Program-made: the position numbers and the translations under genes | Notes under the pieces: generated by a model | What the model was told of the DNA's origin: nothing | The model's database searches: none | The model's input: only the letters and a program-made list of their open reading frames with translations | Shown here: positions 32,196-40,086 of the stretch, one piece after another | Layout of the letters: each line of letters starts with the position of its first letter | Numbering within the stretch: the first letter of the stretch is position 1 | IMG/VR virus record: IMGVR_UViG_3300032087_000658 | Span: 1 to 53,415 of that record | Reading direction: 5' to 3' (one strand) | DNA from: a virus | DNA: 53,415 nucleotides

Positions 32196-33285
32196 ATTGT
32201 GTAATCTTTATTGTGCTACCCTCACCACCATTAATGGTAACAATGTTTGAAACACCATTTTGTATAAAGATAACAGTATAACTCGCACTTCCATCTATAT
32301 CTATTCTTGCTGAACTTTCTACACTTCGTAACAAAGTTAATTTTTCACCAGTATAGAAAGTTGTAATCTGTGTTTCTAAGTCTTGACCAAACTTTGTACC
32401 TTTAATGTTGGTTGTTATGGCATCTTGACCAAGCACATCTTCTTCTTTTGCAACTTCTAATGCATCTATAACATCTAGCAAATCTTCTAGGAAGTTGACA
32501 TCAAGATAGTTTATATCTAATTCTGTAAACTCTAATTCATCTTCTTTTAAAAAATCTTCTTCTAAGTAATCTATATCTAAATCATCAAAGTCTAAGATAT
32601 TTTTCTTCTGCACTACAGTTTCTTCACCTTCAATAATTTGTTCTTCAGGTGGTGTCACTATTAACATATTGTCTATGAGATCAAGCGTTAAATCTAAAAT
32701 TACTGGACGTGTTGGAGAATTTTCAAATACGGATACAGTTGTTGCTTCATAAGGTTTATTTAAAATAACACTACCTGTAGCTGTCATAACCTCTATTTCA
32801 CCACTAGATAAACCATATTTATCAGGTAAAAGAATTATAAGACTACGTCCAAGTTCATCTACAGTTGCTGTAAAGTCTGTTCCTCTAATGGCTATATTTG
32901 CTGTGGGTGTTTTAAGTTGTATGTTTTGTTTATCAATTTTGTTTAGATTGCCTGTAATAAACCTTGCTGTTCCTAATCCAAAGGTAAGAGCCATCTTTGA
33001 TTTAGATGGGTCAGGGTCATAGATATATTCGTCAATTAATAATTCAGAGTGTTCTGTTAATCTAACTGTTGAATCATCAAGAAAGGTAATAGCCATACGA
33101 CCATTAGTAGTTATGGCTTGATCATTACTTTGTATGCCGAGGTTTAATTCAGCTTGTAATGGTTCGTCTCTTAATATTCGTGCAACACCATTTAGTTCTG
33201 ATATATCACCTATATCAACAACCTGTTGCTGTTCCCCCATCGTTTTGAGTGATACAAATATTAGAGTTAGAAGTAGTAGTCTCAA
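32188..33285 (-). CDS. Secreted FecR-domain protein
   Basis: 365 aa. Short signal peptide (RLLLLTLIFVSLKTMG) and a FecR domain at about 40-170: GDISELNGVARILRDEP, NGRMAITFLDDSTVRLTEHS, LGTARFITGNL and the typical TPTANIAIRGTDFTATVDE. It is not the usual sigma-factor regulator with an inner-membrane segment; the whole protein is exported. The rest holds an acidic region of DLDIDYLEEDFL-like repeats and a beta-rich C-terminus. It overlaps the curlin-like gene by 71 bases. In bacteria, FecR proteins are often seen next to CHASE2 cyclases, so it may be the cyclase ligand; that link is inference. Confidence 0.82.
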   Translation of the reverse strand: MRLLLLTLIFVSLKTMGEQQQVVDIGDISELNGVARILRDEPLQAELNLGIQSNDQAITTNGRMAITFLDDSTVRLTEHSELLIDEYIYDPDPSKSKMALTFGLGTARFITGNLNKIDKQNIQLKTPTANIAIRGTDFTATVDELGRSLIILLPDKYGLSSGEIEVMTATGSVILNKPYEATTVSVFENSPTRPVILDLTLDLIDNMLIVTPPEEQIIEGEETVVQKKNILDFDDLDIDYLEEDFLKEDELEFTELDINYLDVNFLEDLLDVIDALEVAKEEDVLGQDAITTNIKGTKFGQDLETQITTFYTGEKLTLLRSVESSARIDIDGSASYTVIFIQNGVSNIVTINGGEGSTIKITQSN

Positions 33286-33949
33286 TTTTTAACCAATCCT
33301 TTGCAAGTGTTGATGATTGTATGATGTTAAATGTATTACTGCTACCATCTAAATCCATGTAAAAATATCCTGAATCAGATGATGTGTTTCCTGAATATCC
33401 ACTAGCTGTAAAGTTGATAGTGTTTGAACCACCATTAATATCTACAAAGTTAATAGCATTAGCATAATCAATATCAAAATTTAATTCATTAGAATCACCT
33501 AAGATTGTCCAGTCTAAATCAAGATAAGATGAATCAGCGTTTTCTGCTATTTCTAAATCAAATTCATTACTGCTTCCAGTAACATCTAAATATAGATTTA
33601 TGTAATCTGCACTTATAAGACCAGTGCTATTTAATAAGATATCCATAACATTACTATCACCATCAAACTCAAAGAACCCAGTAAAGTTATCACCATCAAT
33701 AGCATCTGACCTAAAGATATTGCTTGAACCAATCTGATTAATATCTAAAGTCATACTAATACCATCAAGGTCAAGAGCAGTCATAGTTCCTGATACAGCA
33801 GAACTACCACCAATGAGGTTAGAGCTACCAAGTTGTTCTAAATCTATGGAAGCAGTATTACCGCTTTGGTCTACATAAATTTCATTATCCGCGTATGTTT
33901 GCAATGCAGTCATCATCACAAACAGGCTCATTAATTTCATTTTCTTCAT
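33215..33949 (-). CDS. Curlin-repeat-like secreted protein
   Basis: 244 aa. Signal peptide with likely cleavage after TYA (residue 20). Then about seven imperfect units, each closing with G-[SDG]-S-N: residues 41-44, 74-77, 97-100, 125-128, 151-154, 173-176 and 202-205, spaced 22-33 residues. The first units (YVDQSGNTASIDLEQLGSSN and LDINQIGSSN) match the curlin repeat pattern with Gln and Asn at set positions; later ones lose the Gln and turn Asp-rich. It is probably a beta-solenoid protein secreted through the adjacent CsgG pore. No CsgA/CsgB gene otherwise. Two Cys near the end (232 and 244) may form a disulfide. Confidence 0.78.
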   Translation of the reverse strand: MKKMKLMSLFVMMTALQTYADNEIYVDQSGNTASIDLEQLGSSNLIGGSSAVSGTMTALDLDGISMTLDINQIGSSNIFRSDAIDGDNFTGFFEFDGDSNVMDILLNSTGLISADYINLYLDVTGSSNEFDLEIAENADSSYLDLDWTILGDSNELNFDIDYANAINFVDINGGSNTINFTASGYSGNTSSDSGYFYMDLDGSSNTFNIIQSSTLAKDWLKIETTTSNSNICITQNDGGTATGC

Positions 33950-34757
33950 ATTTCCAGTACCCTTTATCGTAACCGATAATAATAAGTTCTAATACAGCAC
34001 CTTCTATAGCTTTCATTAAGGCTATAGTAGTACTCTCGTTGCGTGAAACACCAAATTCCACTTCAACTAACTCAGTACCCATTTCTATGAATTTAAACAC
34101 ATCTTGTGACTGTCCATAGCTAAGTATTGTCTTACTAGACATTACTTCTACTAGTATTTCACCAGTAGCTACAGAAACCATTCTAAGGCTTACAGTGATT
34201 GTATCTTCACGATACTGCACACTAGAGCCTATTCCTAAATATCTTGCTCCTGCACCACCTGTGATTAGGTTACTATCATACGACACAACAGCACCTTCAA
34301 GCAATACACCTGCAAACAGCAAAGGCATTATAGTTTTTTTATCTTCTAATTCTTCTCTTGTACTTCTAATAATTTGTCTTTCTTTTGTTAAGTTATCTAA
34401 ACCAACTCTTTCAACAACTCTAAAAAATTCACCATTACTTGCGTGTTTTAATGCTCTTATTAATAGATTGCTTGGTGCTTGAGTTATAGCACTAGAAAAT
34501 AAAGCAAACTCACTGTTGCTCTTCCTTTGTCCTGTTTGGTCTGTAAAAGCAGTTGGATATACAGCAACTACTGGTTTTGTTTGTGGTGCTTGTACGTTTA
34601 ATAAATCCTGTGACTGTAAAGAAAAAATACTAGGCTTATCTTTGCTTTTATGTTGGAATCTTATCTGTTGCGTGTCCTCTATGACACTATTAATAGAACA
34701 ACTAGAAAGTAAAAGAACCAATAGGTAATGTGATCTCTGTAATATTGCCATCTGCAT
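33885..34757 (-). CDS. csgG-like: CsgG-like outer-membrane curli secretion lipoprotein
   Basis: 290 aa. Signal with lipobox LLSSC and lipidated Cys20. Matches E. coli CsgG along its length: VAVYPTAFTDQTGQRK, the constriction-loop region (NSEFALFSSAITQ, 81-93), RVVERVGLDNLTKERQIIR, LLFAGVLLEGAVVSYDSN, TGGAGARYLGIGSSVQYR, VNVSTGEIL-like VSVATGEIL, SSKTILSYGQ, and a last helix ending YDKGYWKY. CsgG forms a nonameric pore that exports unfolded curli subunits. By eye, the E. coli pore Tyr51/Asn55/Phe56 are Ser82/Leu86/Phe87 here, so the gate is changed. It overlaps csgF-like by 56 bases and the curlin-like gene by 65 bases. Confidence 0.93.
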   Translation of the reverse strand: MQMAILQRSHYLLVLLLSSCSINSVIEDTQQIRFQHKSKDKPSIFSLQSQDLLNVQAPQTKPVVAVYPTAFTDQTGQRKSNSEFALFSSAITQAPSNLLIRALKHASNGEFFRVVERVGLDNLTKERQIIRSTREELEDKKTIMPLLFAGVLLEGAVVSYDSNLITGGAGARYLGIGSSVQYREDTITVSLRMVSVATGEILVEVMSSKTILSYGQSQDVFKFIEMGTELVEVEFGVSRNESTTIALMKAIEGAVLELIIIGYDKGYWKYEENEINEPVCDDDCIANIRG

Positions 34758-35229
34758 CAGTTATTTTAAGTGTTATAAATTGTCCATCAGATGTGTATTC
34801 TATAGTATTACCTTCAAGTTCTATAGTACCTTCAGTTTGTGGGGTTTCACCGAAAAGATTATCTACAAGTTGTCTTGATAGTTGAGCATAGATACGTGAC
34901 TCTAAGTTACGCATAAATCTTGCAAGTGTGGTGTTCTCTTTATCTCTTTCTATTTGTTCTTGTAAGGCTTTAATCTCTTCTTTGATTGTCATCTTCCTAT
35001 TAAACTCTTGGTTTTCAATAGTCAAGTAATGTGAACTCGTGTTGATGCCACTAAAAGATGGTGATTTGAACTTATGAACTATTTGGTCTGCTTTTATGTT
35101 AATTACTAAAATACCAATCAATAAAATAAAACCAATAACTGTAACTGTGTAAGCAATTCTATTTTTACTTAATTCTTCTGCTTTACGTTGTTTTTTTGTC
35201 ATTTTTTTCTTAATCTTTTCTTTGGTCAT
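34702..35229 (-). CDS. csgF-like: CsgF-like curli accessory protein with N-terminal membrane segment
   Basis: 175 aa from the ATG at 35229; AAAGG lies upstream and a TTG six codons earlier is less likely. Residues 54-61 (FKSPSFSG) match the CsgF start FRNPNFGG, which plugs into the CsgG pore. Then RNLESRIYAQLSRQLVDNLFG and the beta end GQFITLKITDADGNITEITL follow the order of CsgF. Unlike E. coli CsgF, the protein has a basic cytoplasmic start and one membrane segment (about 25-44) with no clear cleavage site, so it may stay in the inner membrane and span the periplasm by the long helix at 78-112. Next gene is csgG-like. Confidence 0.82.
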   Translation of the reverse strand: MTKEKIKKKMTKKQRKAEELSKNRIAYTVTVIGFILLIGILVINIKADQIVHKFKSPSFSGINTSSHYLTIENQEFNRKMTIKEEIKALQEQIERDKENTTLARFMRNLESRIYAQLSRQLVDNLFGETPQTEGTIELEGNTIEYTSDGQFITLKITDADGNITEITLPIGSFTF

Positions 35230-35560
35230 CTCTATCCGCCTTTGCAATTTTACTGCTATCTATTAACTGTGGTACTCCTAAAATAGTTTTTATAAGGGTG
35301 TCTTGTCTTATGATTTCATTATCTAAGCTACGCACTCTATCAATTAATGCTACAAGTATTCCATGTTGTGAGTCAAGTTTTGTGCCTAATCGTTCTTCAA
35401 TAGCTGCTATCTGTGATTCTACTTTTTCATCAACATTATCAAGTTTGGTTTCCATGCCATCTACAATACGCATGATTAATTTATATATAAACCATCCTAA
35501 ACCAATTGCTGCTGCTATTGGAAAACCAACTTCTTGAATTACTTTTATTGCTGCATCCAT
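35210..35560 (-). CDS. Small membrane protein with coiled coil
   Basis: 116 aa. One N-terminal transmembrane segment (GFPIAAAIGLGWFIYKLI) then a long coiled coil (MRIVDGMETKLDNVDEKVE, AAIEERLGTKLDSQHGIL). Such proteins lie beside tail-fibre and lysis genes in many phages and are sometimes called holins or tail-associated membrane proteins. It overlaps the csgF-like gene by 20 bases. As it is encoded at the junction of tail and curli modules, either link is possible; the role is unknown. Confidence 0.55.
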   Translation of the reverse strand: MDAAIKVIQEVGFPIAAAIGLGWFIYKLIMRIVDGMETKLDNVDEKVESQIAAIEERLGTKLDSQHGILVALIDRVRSLDNEIIRQDTLIKTILGVPQLIDSSKIAKADRDDQRKD

Positions 35561-35562
35561 AA

Positions 35563-35907
35563 TTATTCAACTATAGGTGAAACTTCATCTGCTCCATAAA
35601 TTTGCCATGTAAAATACACGTCTAAATCATCTTCTGTAACTGTGTTTTTATACCATTCTATTACTTTAGCATTCGTTAAATTTTCTACTAATATAAAATC
35701 ACTTGGTAGACCATTATCTTGTATTGAATAAACTCCATCTAAAGATGAATACATTTTCTCAGTCATGGTTTGTGTATTGTCTGCTTGGTCAACAGCTGAT
35801 ACTTCTACACAAACATTTTTAACAATTTGCGTATCATCATTTTGACTTAGTGGCATAGTTGATATGCTGTCAAAAGTGTATGTGTAGTTAAAATTATGTA
35901 CTGCCAT
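35563..35907 (-). CDS. Unknown tail-region protein
   Basis: 114 aa, beta-rich with NYTYTFDSISTMPLSQND and a C-terminal acidic end. It resembles small phage proteins found after the tail tip gene, in which the start describes a beta hairpin and a W near residue 70-85 (VIEWYKNT). No function known. It is coupled to the tail tip gene (overlap of 1 base). Confidence 0.5.
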   Translation of the reverse strand: MAVHNFNYTYTFDSISTMPLSQNDDTQIVKNVCVEVSAVDQADNTQTMTEKMYSSLDGVYSIQDNGLPSDFILVENLTNAKVIEWYKNTVTEDDLDVYFTWQIYGADEVSPIVE

Positions 35908-38900
35908 TATATTTCTGAAAATTTGTAAAAACCTAGTTGTACATTGCTCAATTGTCTATTGTTACCATCGCCTTGTGCTAAAATATAAACACTTAAAGTT
36001 CTACTTGTACCACTTATTTTTCTAATCATAAAATCTTTTTGCACCATTTTATAAGTTGAGTCAAATCTATCTACACCTGACCATGTTTGTGCTTGACCTG
36101 AATTATACTGAGCATAACCCTGATTTGCTATTGGTAAATTTAATGCAAATAACTGGTCTACACCATATGCAAAATCATCTCTTAATTCAAAACTAAAACC
36201 TGTTCCATAAGTACCATCACCTGCAACAATAGATAGAGTTTTAACCTGTCCACTTCCTCCAAAAACTCTGCAAAAAATATGATATATACCTGTAGCTGTT
36301 CCAATATCTGCAACTTTTTTCAAACGCATTGTATTGCTCTGCCAAGAACCTATAGTAGAACCTGAAACTGTTTGTGCATCAAAATCAAGAGCTAAATCAG
36401 TAACATTAATTCTATCAGCAGTAATAGTGTTTGAAGCAATTTGTGTAGCTGTTATTGTGCCTGTGGCTATTTCTGTAGCTGTTACCTGTCCAGCAGCAAT
36501 TTTTGCTGTAGTTATTGCATCAGCATTGATTTTATCAGTAGTAATAGCATTAGATATAATTTTATCAGCAGTAATTGCGTTAGAAGCTATTTCTGTAGCA
36601 GTAATTGTTCCTGCTGTAATTTTAGCAGCAGTAACAGCATTGGCAGCAAGTTCATCAGTAGCAATTGCACCAGCAGCAATATTTGAAGCTGTGATTGTAT
36701 CTGTAGCTATTTGTGTTGAAGTGATAGTACCAGCAGCGATCTCACTAGCTGTTATTTGATTTGCTGCAATTTTTGCAGTGGTAATAGCATTAGCAGCAAT
36801 CTTATCTGTAGTAATAGCATCAGCAATAATCTTATTAGCTGTAACTGCATTTGTGGCTATGGTATCGGCAGTTATTGCACCTGCATTAATCTTTGCAGTC
36901 GTAATAGCGTTAGCAATAATTTTATCTGATGTGATTGCATTTGTTTGAATGTTATCAGCAACAATTGCGTTTGCAGCAACTTTATCAGCAGTCACAGCAT
37001 CAGCTGCTATTTTTACAGCAGTAATGGCGTTACTTGCAATAGTGTCAGCTGTAACAGCACCTGCGTTTATTTTTGCAGTCGTAATTGCATTTGCAGTTAT
37101 CTTTGCGGTTGTTATTGCATTATCACTTATTTTTGTACTAGTTATAGCATTAGCTGCAAGATTTGCAGTCTGAACAGCATTATCTGCAAGTTTTGCGTTT
37201 GTGACTGCATCTGTACCTAGTTTTGTATTTGTAATAGCACCTGTGGCAATTTTTGCTTCACTTATAGCATTTGCAACTATCTGTGCTGTATTTACTGCGT
37301 TATCAGCTATTTTGGCATTGGTAACAGCATCAACACCCAATTTTGCTTCTACGATAGCACCAGCAGCAATAACATCACCTTGTATAGCATCTACTGCTAT
37401 TTTTGCATTAGTAACTGCTTCAGATGCTAGTTTTACAGTTGTAATTGCACCATCTACTATTTCTCCTGCATCTACGTTTGTAAAACTACCTGTAGCTACA
37501 GAAGTAAATGCTGAATGTACGTCTGAATGATTTACAGACCTTGCCCAAAAATAATACGTTGTACCAGCAGTTAAACCATCTTGTGTTCCAAACAAAGTAC
37601 TAGTCTTTTTACCATTTTGCCCATAAATCGTTTCTACTAAATAAGTGTCATCTGTTGGTGTTGTATTTGATGTTCTTCTATAAATCTTAGTTGCCTTGAG
37701 ATCAGCACTAGTTGAATTTATCCAAGATACAACTATGTTAAATGCTTGTCCTGTTGATGCAGTTAAACTTGTTGGTACTGCTGGTGCATCTGTTGGTGCT
37801 GCTATTGTTATATTAACAACACTGGTATAAGCACTAGCTACACCATTTACGTCAATATGTCGTGCTTTTACGTTATAAGTTTTTCCAACTACAACATTAG
37901 GGAGAAGGGCTACAGCAACACCTTTTCCTACAGTAAAGTCAGATGTATATGCACCATCTGTACTTAGCTTATACGCCACCTCTGTAAGTGTGACCTTATC
38001 GCTAGAGTTGTTTGTCCACGTAGCTTTTATATCTACTTTGGTTGTAACACCATCTTTGTTTGTTTGTTGTGCTAGTGCTAAGTTTGATGGTGCTGTTACT
38101 GCATATGTACCAGTACCGACATCACTACCTTCTGATTGACCAGTTGTATAATCACTTGTAGCAAAATTAAATACACTAGATGCGACTTCTTTTAGTTCCA
38201 ACTGTGTAGCCATAACAGGAATATCACCATCTGTTATAACTTGCATATTAGTGGATATTACTTCAAAGACTTTTTGACTGTAACCCATTCTTTCGTTGGT
38301 TAAATATACCCAATCGTTAGGTTGTAGTCGCATATATTTTAAAGTTACTAAACAAGATATTGATGTGGTCTGTCTTTGACTTTTTAATGCTATTCTGCCT
38401 AATCTTTGTGCCATTGTATCTGTAACTGTAAATGGCAATTGTGATTCCATTTGTTTTACATAATTAGCAGTAGATTCGCCACTAGGTGTATCTGCATTAA
38501 GCATTGTAGTATCTTGGTGAACTTCAGCATCAGCTGCTACATATCCTTGTGTAGAGTCAACATATAAAGGTTTAACACTATTGAATAAATTACCTGAACT
38601 TGGGTTTGTTTGTATTTGTACATCATTTAATAAATCATCATCAGTAATAATTAATGATGGTGTTTGTGATGCACCTGCAAAAACATTAAATTTACCATTT
38701 ACATAAGAAACTTTACCTGCCATAGAACTAAGTATTGATTCTATAATTCCATTACCATTTGCACTAAAGTTAGTAAATCCGTTTGACGTGTATCTTTTTT
38801 CTGTTGTAGAACCATCTGCTAAAGTTACATTTTGTTCACAGATATTAGCAGCACTTGCAAAACCACCTGCATTTGTTGTGTCATTAATCTCATCATTAGT

Positions 38901-39677
38901 AGCTTTAATACCATATTGAGTGTTTGTTAAATAGTCTCTAATTTGTAAAGCTGGATTATCTGTCCAAACAGTTGTGTTAGTTCTTGGGTCATAACACTTT
39001 TTACCTTTTACTAAAAATGATATTGCTGGTATTCCACCACCAAATTTTTCAGCATCAAAAACCATTTGAATATATACGTATGCAACATCTTGAAACTTAT
39101 CTGATGTACCCATTGAACTTAATTGTGCATTCATAAAACCATCAACAGCAGTTTGACTACCATCTTTGTATGAATAACGCATTAATCTACCACTACCAAA
39201 ATTATTATCGTTTTCAGTATTTGTATATTCTGAATTTGTTACTGTGTAAACAGTAGAACCACTTATAGTGCTGGTGCTAGTACTCAAATCTATATCATTA
39301 ACACGAACAGATGTGAGTTCTTCTATTTCGTGTCCTGCAATTGCAACAACAAGATGCAATAAATAGTTGTCATTTCCAGTAGTTTCCATGTGGACTATTG
39401 TTCCACCTACACGACATTTACCATATATTATTTGTCGTGGTGCTACAGCTTCCCTTGTTGCAAACTTACTACCAAAATTACCAGCTGAAGCATCAATACC
39501 TTTTGATGTCATCTTGCCAATAACACCACCAATTAAGGTTGTTGCAAAAGTAAATGCTGCTGCTGCTGCTGCACCACTTAAACCAAAAGCAGTGTATGCT
39601 ATATCAATACGACCTGTAGTTACTACTATAAATACTACAAGTGCTGCAATGACTGCTTGTTTAATCTGTTTAGCCAT
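35907..39677 (-). CDS. Tail tip / receptor-binding protein (lambda J-like) with long repeat
   Basis: 1256 aa. The start has a hydrophobic stretch (AALVVFIVVTTGRIDIAYT) and GLSGAAAAAAFTFATTLIGG. The region ASAGNFGSKFATREAVAPRQ, IYGKCRVGGTIVHMETTGND and LLHLVVAIAGHEIEEL is the usual beginning of J/central tail proteins. Fibronectin-type parts follow (about 510-740: TAPSNLALAQQTNKDGVTT, VPTSLTASTGQAFNIVVSW). Then about 35 copies of a 10-residue AITTAKIAAN repeat (about 740-1110) and a C-terminal globular domain. It probably forms the trimeric tail tip with a long stalk. Overlaps the NlpC-like gene by 8 bases. Confidence 0.85.
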   Translation of the reverse strand: MAKQIKQAVIAALVVFIVVTTGRIDIAYTAFGLSGAAAAAAFTFATTLIGGVIGKMTSKGIDASAGNFGSKFATREAVAPRQIIYGKCRVGGTIVHMETTGNDNYLLHLVVAIAGHEIEELTSVRVNDIDLSTSTSTISGSTVYTVTNSEYTNTENDNNFGSGRLMRYSYKDGSQTAVDGFMNAQLSSMGTSDKFQDVAYVYIQMVFDAEKFGGGIPAISFLVKGKKCYDPRTNTTVWTDNPALQIRDYLTNTQYGIKATNDEINDTTNAGGFASAANICEQNVTLADGSTTEKRYTSNGFTNFSANGNGIIESILSSMAGKVSYVNGKFNVFAGASQTPSLIITDDDLLNDVQIQTNPSSGNLFNSVKPLYVDSTQGYVAADAEVHQDTTMLNADTPSGESTANYVKQMESQLPFTVTDTMAQRLGRIALKSQRQTTSISCLVTLKYMRLQPNDWVYLTNERMGYSQKVFEVISTNMQVITDGDIPVMATQLELKEVASSVFNFATSDYTTGQSEGSDVGTGTYAVTAPSNLALAQQTNKDGVTTKVDIKATWTNNSSDKVTLTEVAYKLSTDGAYTSDFTVGKGVAVALLPNVVVGKTYNVKARHIDVNGVASAYTSVVNITIAAPTDAPAVPTSLTASTGQAFNIVVSWINSTSADLKATKIYRRTSNTTPTDDTYLVETIYGQNGKKTSTLFGTQDGLTAGTTYYFWARSVNHSDVHSAFTSVATGSFTNVDAGEIVDGAITTVKLASEAVTNAKIAVDAIQGDVIAAGAIVEAKLGVDAVTNAKIADNAVNTAQIVANAISEAKIATGAITNTKLGTDAVTNAKLADNAVQTANLAANAITSTKISDNAITTAKITANAITTAKINAGAVTADTIASNAITAVKIAADAVTADKVAANAIVADNIQTNAITSDKIIANAITTAKINAGAITADTIATNAVTANKIIADAITTDKIAANAITTAKIAANQITASEIAAGTITSTQIATDTITASNIAAGAIATDELAANAVTAAKITAGTITATEIASNAITADKIISNAITTDKINADAITTAKIAAGQVTATEIATGTITATQIASNTITADRINVTDLALDFDAQTVSGSTIGSWQSNTMRLKKVADIGTATGIYHIFCRVFGGSGQVKTLSIVAGDGTYGTGFSFELRDDFAYGVDQLFALNLPIANQGYAQYNSGQAQTWSGVDRFDSTYKMVQKDFMIRKISGTSRTLSVYILAQGDGNNRQLSNVQLGFYKFSEI
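36380..37470 (-). repeat. 10-codon tandem repeat in the tail tip gene
   Basis: About 35 in-frame copies of a roughly 30-bp unit encoding [AT]-[VI]-T-[ATS]-[ADT]-K-I-x-A-[ND]. Copies vary in sequence, showing purifying selection on the protein. Similar shorter arrays (DGxVTSAKLDTNI) occur in the fibre genes at 93-6908, 47025-48989 and 48991-51765. It likely forms a rod-like stalk. Confidence 0.8.
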
Positions 39678-40086
39678 CTATACGCCACACCTTAAGAATA
39701 TTTACATTATTCTTAACACCAATACAATCATCTGTTGGTGTAAGAACACTTAAGCCATCTGATATACCTACTAATTCTGTTTCTTCTTTATATACAACTA
39801 AATCACCTTTGCTTACGAAGGCTTTTTCTATTTCTTTAACACCCTTTGCTTTACAAGCCTTTTCAATGCTTTTTAGTAAAGTTTTGTTATATGTTTTTAT
39901 AGCCTTCATAGCACTATCTTCATCATTCCATTTAAGTGTTTTAGGTATTAAATCTTCACCAGTAATTTCTTTAATAACAGCATTAGAAAATTTACAACAA
40001 TCCCATGAACCCCATTTAAAAGGTTTATTTTTATTTTTTTCAATAAATGCATTGAATTTAATTTCCCAATCAACAATCTTTTTCAT
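39670..40086 (-). CDS. NlpC/P60-like tail peptidase (DUF6950-like)
   Basis: 138 aa. FKWGSWDCCKFSNAVIKEITG carries the catalytic Cys of a permuted NlpC/P60-type fold, with GDLVVYKEE and DDCIGVKN later. In phages this small protein is encoded between the DUF2163-like gene and the tail tip gene, as here, and is thought to help tail tip assembly or open peptidoglycan. Active-site His was not securely placed, so activity is uncertain. Confidence 0.65.
   Translation of the reverse strand: MKKIVDWEIKFNAFIEKNKNKPFKWGSWDCCKFSNAVIKEITGEDLIPKTLKWNDEDSAMKAIKTYNKTLLKSIEKACKAKGVKEIEKAFVSKGDLVVYKEETELVGISDGLSVLTPTDDCIGVKNNVNILKVWRIDG

Noticed and set aside
32188-33285. FecR as a classical sigma-factor regulator
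   Set aside because: No sigma factor gene or inner-membrane segment is present; the protein carries a signal peptide and is exported.
36380-37470. CRISPR-like regular repeats of about 30 bases
   Set aside because: The repeats are in-frame codons of the tail tip gene without spacers and vary in sequence.
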